Positions 26,824 through 34,994 of a DNA stretch of 64,000 bases are shown here, piece after piece. Where the stretch lies: NCBI GenBank assembly GCA_037381915.1, contig JARRQJ010000011.1, positions 27,833-91,832 of the forward strand, written 5' to 3'. The stretch is from JARRQJ01 sp037381915 (lineage in GTDB: Bacteria; Pseudomonadota; Gammaproteobacteria; DRLM01). The notes beneath the pieces were generated by a model, which saw nothing but the letters and a program-made list of their open reading frames with translations, did not search any database and was not told the origin of the DNA. How positions within the stretch are numbered: the first letter of the stretch is position 1; each line of letters opens with the position of its first letter. The position numbers and the translations under genes are program-made.

Positions 26824-27627
26824 TCAGGCTTGCCCAGGCACCCTGCGACGGAACCGCCGCATCGCAAGATGCAGGAACAGCCACACCGGCATGGCCCAGA
26901 CGGCCCCGCCGCCCCCGTTTGACGAACTGCTTTGACTGGCGCTATTGCTGGTTGTGGCATCGACGCCGGAATACAGGGCGATGATCCCGTTTATGTCGTC
27001 GAGCTGCAGGCTGTCGATAGAGCTGATCTGCGAGTTCATTATGGCCGTCACGGTCTGTCCCGCGTCGTCGGGATGGTCAAGGCCCAGAGCATGGCCGAGC
27101 TCATGGAGAAACACCCGCCGGAAATCCTGGATGCGCCGCCCCGAGGCGTCGGTTCGGATGGCGCCGGTGTAGTACGGGCTCCACAATTGCGCGCTGTCGG
27201 CGAGGATGTCGGTGTCGGAGAGATACCAGGTATCGCCGATCTTTTCATAACTGCGCTTGGTAACGGCGATGGCGTCGCCAAACGCGGCGTTGTCGCAGGT
27301 GGTGGCGCGCCACCCGCCGCTGTTGATATGATCCGCGCTATTGCAGGGCTGCGCCGCCCCCTTGCCCACGCTCCACTGCATGGGGGTTCCGATCCCATTC
27401 CACTCGCCCATGGCCACCACGGCGCTGTCGTTGTAGGCGCCGCCGAAATTGAGGACGAGACTCTGTCGCGGGTTGTACCAGATCACCGGTTCACCCGAGC
27501 CGGGGACTTGATTTTGCTGTACGGATGAACCGTCGGGTGTCGCGGTTCCGAAGGCATAGGCGAAGGCCAGTGCCGGTATACCCGATAGCACCGCCGCTGC
27601 CGCCAACAAATCACGGAACGATTTCAC
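26824..27627 (-). CDS. Secreted metzincin-type metalloprotease with possible GlyGly-CTERM tail
   Basis: A 267-residue matrixin-like zinc protease. The start is GTG at 27627, whose GTGA overlaps the stop of the upstream gene; a longer frame running to 28197 is in the wrong phase for that gene and was rejected. After a signal peptide (SFRDLLAAAAVLSGIPALAF) comes a mature domain with the zinc motif VFLHELGHALGLDHPDD (HExxHxxGxxH) near residue 185 and a following AIMNSQISS that could supply the Met-turn. The C-terminus, SSSSNGGGGAVWAMP, a hydrophobic stretch, then RRFRRR, resembles a GlyGly-CTERM sorting signal cut by a rhombosortase. The substrate is unknown. Confidence 0.85.
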   Translation of the reverse strand: MKSFRDLLAAAAVLSGIPALAFAYAFGTATPDGSSVQQNQVPGSGEPVIWYNPRQSLVLNFGGAYNDSAVVAMGEWNGIGTPMQWSVGKGAAQPCNSADHINSGGWRATTCDNAAFGDAIAVTKRSYEKIGDTWYLSDTDILADSAQLWSPYYTGAIRTDASGRRIQDFRRVFLHELGHALGLDHPDDAGQTVTAIMNSQISSIDSLQLDDINGIIALYSGVDATTSNSASQSSSSNGGGGAVWAMPVWLFLHLAMRRFRRRVPGQA

Positions 27628-28235
27628 GGCTGAACATTCCCTGTGGTAGGAGTCAGGCGACTGCGGATCGCCTGGACGAAAGTATCCAGGGACGGTGCGT
27701 TTTGCGCGGCGGAAGTCAAGGCGCGTCGGCCGGTGCGGTCGATTTGATCGTCCCGGACCACGACATGTTTCCCTTGGGTGGTGGTAAGCACCCGGTACAC
27801 ACCCTGGGTGATACCTACCACGGGAAAAAAATCGCGGCGGTTGCCGCGGATGAACAGCAGGTAGCGCTGCCCGGTCTGAAACGTCGGCACGCCCGGGTAG
27901 TCCTGGGCGAAGCGTCCCACTACCCCGCCCGGTACCCGCAGCTCGTATTCCATGGTGGCCACCCGGCCCTTCACCACGTCCAGATTGCCAAAACTCACAT
28001 AGCTGAAAATGGTATTTTGATCCAGTCCGCCGTCGGCGAATTCGCTGCGCACATCCTGCACCGTTCCCACCAGCACCAAGTCGGCGCGTTGCACCAGTTC
28101 GTCGAAGGAGCGCGGCACCACGCTGAGGGCGAAGGCGGGCGCGTGCGCCAACAGGGACACGGCCAGCACCGCCCCCAGTCCCATCCTGTGGAGCCATCTG
28201 CGCTCTACGAGAAAACGAAGGAAATGAGAGCTCAT
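27624..28235 (-). CDS. Secreted protein paired with metalloprotease
   Basis: A 203-residue protein with a signal peptide (MGLGAVLAVSLLAHAPAFA after a basic n-region) and a mature domain beginning LSVVPRSFDELVQRADLVLV, then VGTVQDVRSEF and later GQRYLLFIRGNRRDFFPVVG. This looks like a small beta-rich secreted fold, also seen next to matrixin-like proteases, but I cannot name the family. Its stop overlaps the protease start (TGA/GTG), so the two are made together. It could be a propeptide-like inhibitor or chaperone of the protease; that is inference from position. Confidence 0.75.
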   Translation of the reverse strand: MSSHFLRFLVERRWLHRMGLGAVLAVSLLAHAPAFALSVVPRSFDELVQRADLVLVGTVQDVRSEFADGGLDQNTIFSYVSFGNLDVVKGRVATMEYELRVPGGVVGRFAQDYPGVPTFQTGQRYLLFIRGNRRDFFPVVGITQGVYRVLTTTQGKHVVVRDDQIDRTGRRALTSAAQNAPSLDTFVQAIRSRLTPTTGNVQP

Positions 28236-28355
28236 AGTTGGGAGCTTAGCCGAATCACGCTGAAGTGAACATGAAGGCCGTGAGCTTGGAGCCGGGATGC
28301 AGGTGGACCTGGTAATCCAAATATTGATATTTAACAGTGTATTAGGGCGCGCGCC

Positions 28356-28975
28356 ATGGAAATGCTGCTGAATACATTTGTGGTCCTGTGCATTGTTATC
28401 GACCCGGTCGGCTTGGCGCCGATGTTCCTTGCCCTGACTCCGGGGTCGAGTCTTGGCTATCAGCGCAAGATGGCGTTTCGTGGCAGCCTGCTGGCGAGCA
28501 CGATGTTACTGGTGTTCTATTTTGCCGGCGATCGATTGCTGGCCGCACTGGGTATCGGCCTGCCCGCCTTCCGTATCGCCGCCGGCGCACGGTTGTTTCT
28601 TTTGGCCATCGATATGGTGTTTGCACGCCAGTCGGGTTTGCGTTCCACTACCATCCGCGAGCAGCGCGAGGCTGAGGGCAAACACAATATCTCGGTCTTT
28701 CCGCTGGCTTTCCCCTGATCGCCGGTCCGGGCGCCTTGACCACGGTATTGCTGATGTCTTCCGTGGCCAGGGTTGTCTTCGCCTTTACCACTACCTTAAT
28801 CGTGTTGTTAATCGTATTGGGCCTCACCCTGGTTTCGCTGCTGTATGCTTCGCCCATCCTGCAGTTTCTCGGCGAGACCGGCACCAATGTCAGCAGCCGC
28901 CTGTTCGGTCTGATCTTCGTCACCCTGGCAGTCCAGTTTATCCTGGACGGCATGCATGCCAGCTTTCACCCATGA
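28356..28975 (+). pseudogene. MarC-family membrane protein, frameshifted
   Basis: Two frames together make a full-length MarC-type protein of about 206 residues. The first (28356-28718) begins MEMLLNTFVVLCIVIDPVGL with the family's APMFLALT and ends HNISVFPLAFP followed by TGA. The second continues LIAGPGALTTVLLMSSVARV to 28975. The MarC family normally reads VFPLAxPLIAGPGA, so one base has been lost at the CCCC run 28712-28715. This may be a real frameshift or a homopolymer sequencing error. MarC proteins are inner-membrane proteins of unsettled function. Confidence 0.8.
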
Positions 28976-28989
28976 GTTCTGGACGGTGC

Positions 28990-29559
28990 TCAGGCGCGCG
29001 AGGTGAACCTGCCGGTCCGGGTATTGACTCGAATGCGTTTGCCCTGGGCCAGGTACTCTGGCACCTGTATGACCAGGACGGTGGTAAGGGTTGCGGGTCT
29101 ACTGCGGGCAATGGCGGAAGCGCCTTTCATCGCCGGCCCGCAGGCCATGATCTCCATCTCCACCGTGTCCGGCAGTTCGATACCCGGTTGCGTCTCCCCC
29201 GCTGCCAGCAATTGGATGGCCGCCATACCGTCCGAGAGCTAAGCAGGTTCAGGCCCCAGCAGTTCATCAGGCAGGGTGTCCTGTTCATAATTTTCATTGT
29301 CCATGGATGTGCAACTCCCATTGTCGCGAAAGATCAACCGAGCAGGGCGGCGGGTGAACCCCACTTCCTGCAAGGTGTCGTCACCGCAGTAGGTCTGGTC
29401 CTGCTACTGCTACTGCTTGGTTACCACATTGCGGAAACTCACTTTGTACAACGTGTTGGCGCCGCGCGACGACGGCGCCTTGACCGTCACCTCCTTCGCC
29501 ACGTAGATCGTGCCGTCGATATTGACGACCGCACCGTTCTTGAGATCGCTGGCCTTCAT
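28990..29559 (-). pseudogene. EF-P-like protein EfpL/YeiP with three in-frame TAG codons
   Basis: The minus-strand frame from ATG 29559 to TGA 28990 is 189 codons, the normal EfpL/YeiP length. The N-terminus reads MKASDLKNGAVVNIDGTIYV and SSRGANTLYKVSFRNVVTK; the C-terminus reads IELPDTVEMEIMACGPAMKG, ASAIARSRPATLTTVLVIQV and PEYLAQGKRIRVN, all matching the family. Three TAG codons interrupt it: two within a CAG-TAG-CAG-TAG-CAG repeat (29412-29404) and one at 29241-29239. The frame is otherwise unbroken and an AGGAT precedes the ATG. EfpL relieves ribosome stalling at special motifs. TAG ends normal genes here (gyrB, rho, maeB), so I read this as a recently inactivated gene. Confidence 0.8.
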
Positions 29560-29645
29560 GGGGCTGGTATCCTATGGTTATGCACTGGAGTGGATTATAG
29601 TGGAGATGAAGGCCGCGGGTTTGCGGGATTGGACGGAACAAAAAG

Positions 29646-30179
29646 ATGAAAATTCGTACCTTTAAAAACACCTGGCCCCATATAGACGATTCGGCCTATG
29701 TCGATCCCCTGGCCTCGGTGATCGGCAACGTGGCGATCGGGCCCGATTCGTCGGTATGGCCCATGACCGTGATCCGCGGCGACGTGAATCATATCCGTAT
29801 CGGGGCCCGCAGCAATGTTCAGGATGGCAGCATCGTTCACGTCACCCACCCGTATGCCGCGCGGCCACAGGGTAACGCGGCGACAATCGGTGATGACGTC
29901 ACCATCGGCCACCGCGCGGTCATCCACGGGTGTACCATAGGCAACGAATGCCTGATTGGCATTGGCGCGATCATCCTGGACGGCGCGGTGCTGCAAGACC
30001 GCGTGCTGCTCGGGGCGGGCAGTCTGGTAACGGAAGACAAGGTCCTGGAAAGCGGATATCTCTACGTCGGGAGTCCCGCCCGGCAAGTGCGGCGCTTGAA
30101 TGATGAAGAGCTCAAATGGTTCAAATATTCAGCACAACACTACGTGCAGTTGAAGAACGACCATCTGGTTTCCGTGTGA
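29646..30179 (+). CDS. Gamma-carbonic anhydrase family protein (YrdA-like)
   Basis: A 177-residue left-handed beta-helix protein. Hexapeptide repeats run through VIGNVAIGPDSSVWPMTVIR, IRIGARSNVQDGSIVHVT and TIGDDVTIGHRAVIHGCTIG. The three zinc-ligand histidines of gamma-carbonic anhydrases fit VHVTH and GHRAVIHG. Members interconvert CO2 and bicarbonate or have unknown roles; activity cannot be judged here. The gene is divergent from efpL and stands alone, with the helical C-terminal segment typical of the family. Confidence 0.92.
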   Translation: MKIRTFKNTWPHIDDSAYVDPLASVIGNVAIGPDSSVWPMTVIRGDVNHIRIGARSNVQDGSIVHVTHPYAARPQGNAATIGDDVTIGHRAVIHGCTIGNECLIGIGAIILDGAVLQDRVLLGAGSLVTEDKVLESGYLYVGSPARQVRRLNDEELKWFKYSAQHYVQLKNDHLVSV

Positions 30180-30215
30180 GCGCGCCAGCCGGCGCCACGC
30201 TTGCACGCCCCCGTG

Positions 30216-30821
30216 TCAGGGCATGCCGAGTTTGACCACCATCTTGCCGTCGCGCACCTCGATCGACTTGATCTCGCTGCCCATGAACCGCTTCGCTTCG
30301 CCCAGCTGTCCCAGCGTGTAGATAGGGTGGTCGCGCAGCAAGTCTCTGAGCACTCCGTCGGCGAGCCGTCGAATCTGAGCCAGATAGACAGTCGGTATTC
30401 CGTCGACCTGCAAGTCCTTTACACCGGCATCATCCAAATAGAAATTCCCGCTGGGGCCGGCGAAGCGTAATACACCGTCCACCGTGATATGCCCGGAGAC
30501 GGAAAACTGCTCGGCCGCGGTAGCGTCGATTCGTAAGCCGAGACCGATGCGGTTGCTGTGCGCGGTCAAGATCACCCGCGGGTGGTGCAGGCGCACGCTG
30601 ACCAGCTCGTCCGCACGTACGATGGGAAACAAGCGCTCGACACGCCGCTGCACATTGGCGCGGTCCAGGGCGATGATGAGATTCATGTCTTCGGCATACG
30701 CCGCTTGCACCGCCAGCCACATAATCACCGCCGTCCAACAGCGTATGCGTCGCCGTACGTCGACCTTCCCGGAGAGTGGCGGAGAAACCACCTCGCAATT
30801 CACCGCAACATGATGGACCAT
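30216..30821 (-). CDS. Secreted DUF1439-like protein
   Basis: A 201-residue protein with a probable signal sequence (IRCWTAVIMWLAVQAAYA) after an unusually long n-region, so the true start may lie inside the frame at the GTG near codon 11. The mature part, beginning NLIIALDRANVQRRVERLFP, with GLRIDATAAEQFSVSGHITV and DLLRDHPIYTLGQLG, resembles the YceB/DUF1439 lipoprotein family, which has a TULIP-like lipid-binding fold, but there is no lipobox cysteine. It begins 17 bases after the large beta-propeller gene, so the two are probably co-transcribed. Function unknown. Confidence 0.65.
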   Translation of the reverse strand: MVHHVAVNCEVVSPPLSGKVDVRRRIRCWTAVIMWLAVQAAYAEDMNLIIALDRANVQRRVERLFPIVRADELVSVRLHHPRVILTAHSNRIGLGLRIDATAAEQFSVSGHITVDGVLRFAGPSGNFYLDDAGVKDLQVDGIPTVYLAQIRRLADGVLRDLLRDHPIYTLGQLGEAKRFMGSEIKSIEVRDGKMVVKLGMP

Positions 30822-30838
30822 GAGGTTGCTCGACGCCG

Positions 30839-33800
30839 CTAGCGAGGGGGCGGGGCGTGCCGTTTATTCTTGGCGCGTTGTTGTTGCAACAGACGTTGGA
30901 ATTCTTGCGGCGTGATCTTCGGCCGGGAAAAGCGCGGCATGCTCACTCTCACGGCGTTGGTCCGGGTACTGCTGTCACCGGTCGCGTCGCTGAGGTTCAG
31001 GTTGTAGCTCCCCAGGGGCGTATAGGGCGGGAAGCTCACGCTAATTTGATCGGCGGCCTTCTGTTCGGTACGCAGGCCGGTCAACGGCGCGAGGGCGGTG
31101 ATGGCGCGTTCGCCGGCGAGGTACACCGTCCCCTTGTGTACGGTGATGCGGGTTGCCAGAGATGTCAGGGGATAACGCCCTTGCAGACGAAGATGCTTGT
31201 CGTTCAGGCGGAAGACATACACCCCTTCGTTCTTCACCGTGGCGTAGAGCATGCCGTCGGCGGCGGTCATGTCGGAGATGGTTCCCTTGAAGGGATAACT
31301 GGCCAGGGGCGCCAGGCCCGTGCCCGTGTTGCGCAAGACCAGCAGACCCCGTTGCGGCTGATACAAGAACATTGCATCGCCCAGCATGCGCAGCATGCTG
31401 CTGTCGCCGCTCAGCACATCCCGGCTGCGCAGGACGGGATGCTCGGGCGTGCTGATGTCCAAGCGTTTCACCACCGAGTCCGGAGTCAACACATAGAGGG
31501 TATCGCCGTGCAACTCCATGTCCGCCACCGGCGTGATGTAGCGGGCGATTTCCTTGGGCCATCGCGGTTTGCTGACATCGGCGATGACGATGCCGAGCCT
31601 GGGTACGGCGAAATAGGCGATATTGCCCTTGGCTGTGATGGTGCTGGCCGCGGCCGGCAGCTTCAATGCGCCGATATCGTAGGCCTCGAAGGGATTCTTG
31701 ATATTGACCAGATCAACCGTACCGTCGTCTTCCGCCAGGAGAGCGGTGTCCTGGAGGAGCATAATGCGTTCGACGGGGTGGTTGGTGTCCACCCCGGTAA
31801 CCCAGGTGGGATTGAGCGGGTTTCGGTTGTCGAAAATCTGTAATCCGCCGCTGCCGTTGGCAGCGAACAGAAAAGTGTCGCGGGCGGCGATTTGTTGCAC
31901 GCGTCCCCGTTCGTGATAGCGGTCGGCGAGCACCGGGTGTGCGGGGTCTTTGACATTCAAGGCCAGGAAACCACCCCACCAGTCCGATACGTAGACATGG
32001 TCGCCCTCTACATTCACCCCCCAGGCTGCACCGGGGGTATCGTAGCTGCCGACCAGCCGGGGACGGGACGGATCGTGAATGTCGATAATTTCCACCCCCG
32101 CCAGCCAATCGGCCAGATAGAGATAATCTTTTTGCATCGCGATGCCGCGGGCGTTACCCGGTGTCGCGAGGTGGGCCAATTGCTTGGGCGCGGCGGGGTC
32201 GTGGACATCCACCATATACAGGCCTTGGTCGAAGAAACTCACATAGGCGATGCCGTTGCGCACCGACACATCTTCGGCGCGCCCACCGGGATTGAACTGT
32301 CCCAGCAGGCGGGCGTGCTGGATGTCGCTGACATCGATGAGCAGCAGGCCGCCCTGATCGTCGGCCACATAGGCGGTGGTGCCGTCCACAGCGATGCCCC
32401 ACGCCATGCCCGGGGTCTTCACGGTGGTAATGAGGCGTGGCTTGGTCACGTCATGGACGTCGATGATCTGCAGTCCGCCGCGGTGGCCGGCGAGATACAG
32501 GGTATGGCCCACCAATTTAGGGATGTAGGCCAGGCCGGGGGTGGGCAGGTTGGCGATCAGCTTGGGTTGCAGCGGATTGTGGACATCGACGATCTGCAGG
32601 CCGTGGTCATCATCGGCCACATAGGCGATGCCGTCATGCACGGTGATGCCCTTGGAAGAACCCGGGGTGTGAAAACTGGAGAACAGGGTGAGATGATCGG
32701 GATGGCTGATGTCGTAAAGATGGATGCCGGAAAACCAGTCGGCCACATAGGCGATATTGCCATCGATGTAGGCGCGGCGTTCGCCACCGAAATTCACCCC
32801 CCGCCCCACGTCCAGGCCTTCGTTGCTGATCTGCGGGGCCTGGGGAGAAAAATCGATCTTTTGCAGGCGTTGTCCCACGGCGACCAGCGATTCCTGCCCT
32901 CGTAACGCCACGGCGTCCACCTTGGCATGCAGCGGATAGATGGATCTGGTGGTCGGCAATTCCGGCCGGGAGATATCCAACATGGCGACTTGTCCCTGCC
33001 GGTTGCTCAGCAGGACGCGATTGTACTGCACCGCCACCTGACCGACCTCGCCAAGCTTGCCGTGGCTGCCGATCCAAATAGGTGTCCTGACATTGCGGAC
33101 ATCCAACACCAGCAGCCCGTCCCCACCTTGCGCGACGAAGGCCAGCCCTTTCTGCAGGGCGACGTCCAGCGCCGGACCGGTGGTGCGATAATGGCCGATG
33201 CGCGTGCCGCTGTCGCCGTCCACGATCGCCAGGCCGTGCTCACCTTCCGCGAGAAAGACATGATCGCCATCGCTGGCGAGCGACGCCGCCGGATGGTCCA
33301 GGCGCCGCCGCGGCAAGGCCCGCGGTTTGGCCGTGGCGCTGACCTTCACGGCTTGCAGGCCGTCGTCGCCGACCAGCAGATAGGCGCGGGTGCCGCTCCA
33401 ACTCATGGCGCTGATCGTCCCCCCGACATCCAGGCTGTACAGCAGGTGTGGCCGCTCGTGATCGCGGATATCGATCTGGATCAGGCGGCCGTTCTTGGCG
33501 CTGGCCAAGGCCTGATGACCCCGCACGGCGACCTGGGTGTAGTCGCCGCCGTCATGATAGTCGGCGGTGATTTTCATCTTGGCGAGGTCCACCACCACCA
33601 CCCCCGCCGTGCCCACTGCCACCAGCGCCACGCCGTCACTCACCGCCACGTCGTGCGCCGTCCCGGGCAGCTTCGTGCTGGCCTCCAGCGTGGGTCCGCC
33701 GGGATCAACCGTCAGCTGGCTGCCGGGTTTGGCATCGTGCATGGTAACCGTGACGGTACCGCCCTTGCCGTAGTAGAGCGTGTCGGGGAGGACGTTTGCG

Positions 33801-33883
33801 ATTCGCGGCGTGGCGCCGGCCGCGGCGCTGGTCAAAATGTAACAAAACAAACCTAAACCGATTTTCGAGACGTACTGCAACAT
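30839..33883 (-). CDS. Large secreted LVIVD-repeat beta-propeller protein
   Basis: A 1014-residue protein with a signal peptide (MLQYVSKIGLGLFCYILTSA), an N-terminal IPT-like segment, then many repeats of roughly 40 residues with the LVIVD pattern: for example VDVHNPLQPKLIANLPTPGL, IDVHDVTKPRLITTVKTPGM, VDVHDPAAPKQLAHLATPGN and IDIHDPSRPRLVGSYDTPGA. Such repeats build beta-propellers displayed at the cell surface. About 15-20 units fit the length, enough for two or three propellers. No cysteine-rich, haem or anchor motif was seen, so it may be released or periplasmic. It lies before a DUF1439-like gene. Confidence 0.85.
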   Translation of the reverse strand: MLQYVSKIGLGLFCYILTSAAAGATPRIANVLPDTLYYGKGGTVTVTMHDAKPGSQLTVDPGGPTLEASTKLPGTAHDVAVSDGVALVAVGTAGVVVVDLAKMKITADYHDGGDYTQVAVRGHQALASAKNGRLIQIDIRDHERPHLLYSLDVGGTISAMSWSGTRAYLLVGDDGLQAVKVSATAKPRALPRRRLDHPAASLASDGDHVFLAEGEHGLAIVDGDSGTRIGHYRTTGPALDVALQKGLAFVAQGGDGLLVLDVRNVRTPIWIGSHGKLGEVGQVAVQYNRVLLSNRQGQVAMLDISRPELPTTRSIYPLHAKVDAVALRGQESLVAVGQRLQKIDFSPQAPQISNEGLDVGRGVNFGGERRAYIDGNIAYVADWFSGIHLYDISHPDHLTLFSSFHTPGSSKGITVHDGIAYVADDDHGLQIVDVHNPLQPKLIANLPTPGLAYIPKLVGHTLYLAGHRGGLQIIDVHDVTKPRLITTVKTPGMAWGIAVDGTTAYVADDQGGLLLIDVSDIQHARLLGQFNPGGRAEDVSVRNGIAYVSFFDQGLYMVDVHDPAAPKQLAHLATPGNARGIAMQKDYLYLADWLAGVEIIDIHDPSRPRLVGSYDTPGAAWGVNVEGDHVYVSDWWGGFLALNVKDPAHPVLADRYHERGRVQQIAARDTFLFAANGSGGLQIFDNRNPLNPTWVTGVDTNHPVERIMLLQDTALLAEDDGTVDLVNIKNPFEAYDIGALKLPAAASTITAKGNIAYFAVPRLGIVIADVSKPRWPKEIARYITPVADMELHGDTLYVLTPDSVVKRLDISTPEHPVLRSRDVLSGDSSMLRMLGDAMFLYQPQRGLLVLRNTGTGLAPLASYPFKGTISDMTAADGMLYATVKNEGVYVFRLNDKHLRLQGRYPLTSLATRITVHKGTVYLAGERAITALAPLTGLRTEQKAADQISVSFPPYTPLGSYNLNLSDATGDSSTRTNAVRVSMPRFSRPKITPQEFQRLLQQQRAKNKRHAPPPR

Positions 33884-33923
33884 GGAACTGTGTTACCTGT
33901 TTTGAATAGTTGAGAACCGCCGT

Positions 33924-34964
33924 CTACGGACAGGGATTGGGGTTGCCCTGGTGAATCTCCTCGATGCCGCTCAACACCAGGGGCGAAAGTTGGAGGTCAA
34001 GGGATTGTAGATTGCCGGCCAGTTGATCCAAGGTGGTGGCGCCGATGATCACGCTGGTGACGAAAGGGCGGGAGGCCGCATAGGCCAGTGCCATTTGTGC
34101 CGGATCCAGCCCTTGGCTGCGCGCCAGGCTCACGTAGGCTTCGGTCGCCGCCTGACCGCGCTGGCTGCGATAACGTTGGAAGCGTTCGTACATGGTGAGG
34201 CGGGCACCGGCCGGCTGATTGCCCCCCAGGTATTTTCCGGATAACACGCCGAAACCCAGGGGGGAATAGGCCAGCAGGCCCAATGCTTCGCGGTGGGCCA
34301 CCTCGGCCAGACCGATTTCAAAAGTGCGGTTGAGGAGGTTGTAGGGGTTCTGGATACTGACCGCACGCGGCAGGTTTAACTCCCTGGCCGCCTGCAGAAA
34401 GCGCATCGCCCCCCACGGCGTCTCGTTGGACAGGCCGATATGCCGCACCTTGCCGGCGCGCACCAGATCGCCCAGCACTTGCAGAGTCTCTTCGATGGGG
34501 ACGGATTCGTCGGTGGGGTCGTGCTGATAACCAAGCCTGCCGAAGAAGTTGGCCTTGCGGTCCGGCCAATGGAGCTGATAGAGATCCAGGTAATCGGTGC
34601 GCAGGCGCTTGAGGCTGTCGTCCAGCGCCGTCTCGATGTTGGCCCGGTCGAGCCGCGCCTTGCCGTTACGCAGGTAGGACAAATCGCGCGCCGGCCCCGC
34701 CACCTTGCTGGCGAGAATGACGCGGTCGCGTTGGCCGCGCTGCTGCAGCCAAGAGCCGATGTATTCCTCGGTGCGCCCGTAGGTCTCGCCCTTCGGCGGC
34801 ACCGGATACATCTCGGCGGTATCGATGAAGTTGACCCCCCGCTCCAGAGCGTAGTCCAACTGCGCATGGGCCTCGCTCTCGGTGTTTTGCTCGCCGAAGG
34901 TCATGGTGCCAAGGCAAATGGCGCTGACCTTGAGGTCGGTATGGCCTAAGCGACGATACTCCAT
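33924..34964 (-). CDS. Aldo/keto reductase, Tas type
   Basis: A 346-residue NADPH-dependent oxidoreductase of the aldo/keto reductase superfamily, closest by eye to E. coli Tas. It opens MEYRRLGHTDLKVSAICLGT MTFGEQN in style, and has the catalytic Asp/Tyr region NFIDTAEMYPVPPKGETYGR, the Lys in VILASKVAGPA and the His in YQLHWPDRK. The C-terminal IGATTLDQLAGNLQSLDL is the cofactor-binding end. Substrate unknown. It is 30 bases before hemL on the same strand. Confidence 0.93.
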   Translation of the reverse strand: MEYRRLGHTDLKVSAICLGTMTFGEQNTESEAHAQLDYALERGVNFIDTAEMYPVPPKGETYGRTEEYIGSWLQQRGQRDRVILASKVAGPARDLSYLRNGKARLDRANIETALDDSLKRLRTDYLDLYQLHWPDRKANFFGRLGYQHDPTDESVPIEETLQVLGDLVRAGKVRHIGLSNETPWGAMRFLQAARELNLPRAVSIQNPYNLLNRTFEIGLAEVAHREALGLLAYSPLGFGVLSGKYLGGNQPAGARLTMYERFQRYRSQRGQAATEAYVSLARSQGLDPAQMALAYAASRPFVTSVIIGATTLDQLAGNLQSLDLQLSPLVLSGIEEIHQGNPNPCP

Positions 34965-34994
34965 GTCGGTCTCCTAAAACTTGGCGTGTTGTTG

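Noticed and set aside
26824..28197. 457-codon minus-strand frame covering both the protease and the gene before it
   Set aside because: Its first 190 codons are out of phase with the upstream secreted protein, whose frame has a signal peptide. The protease is better read from GTG 27627.
28990..29559. Recoding of TAG as a sense codon
   Set aside because: gyrB, rho and maeB end at TAG at the expected lengths, so general TAG reassignment does not fit.
28453..29649. 398-codon plus-strand frame across marC and efpL
   Set aside because: It has no motif and crosses two genes whose true frames are clear; decay has simply left it open.
30839..33883. DNA repeat or CRISPR-like array
   Set aside because: The periodic pattern is the roughly 40-residue protein repeat of a beta-propeller; the DNA units are too diverged and lack spacers.
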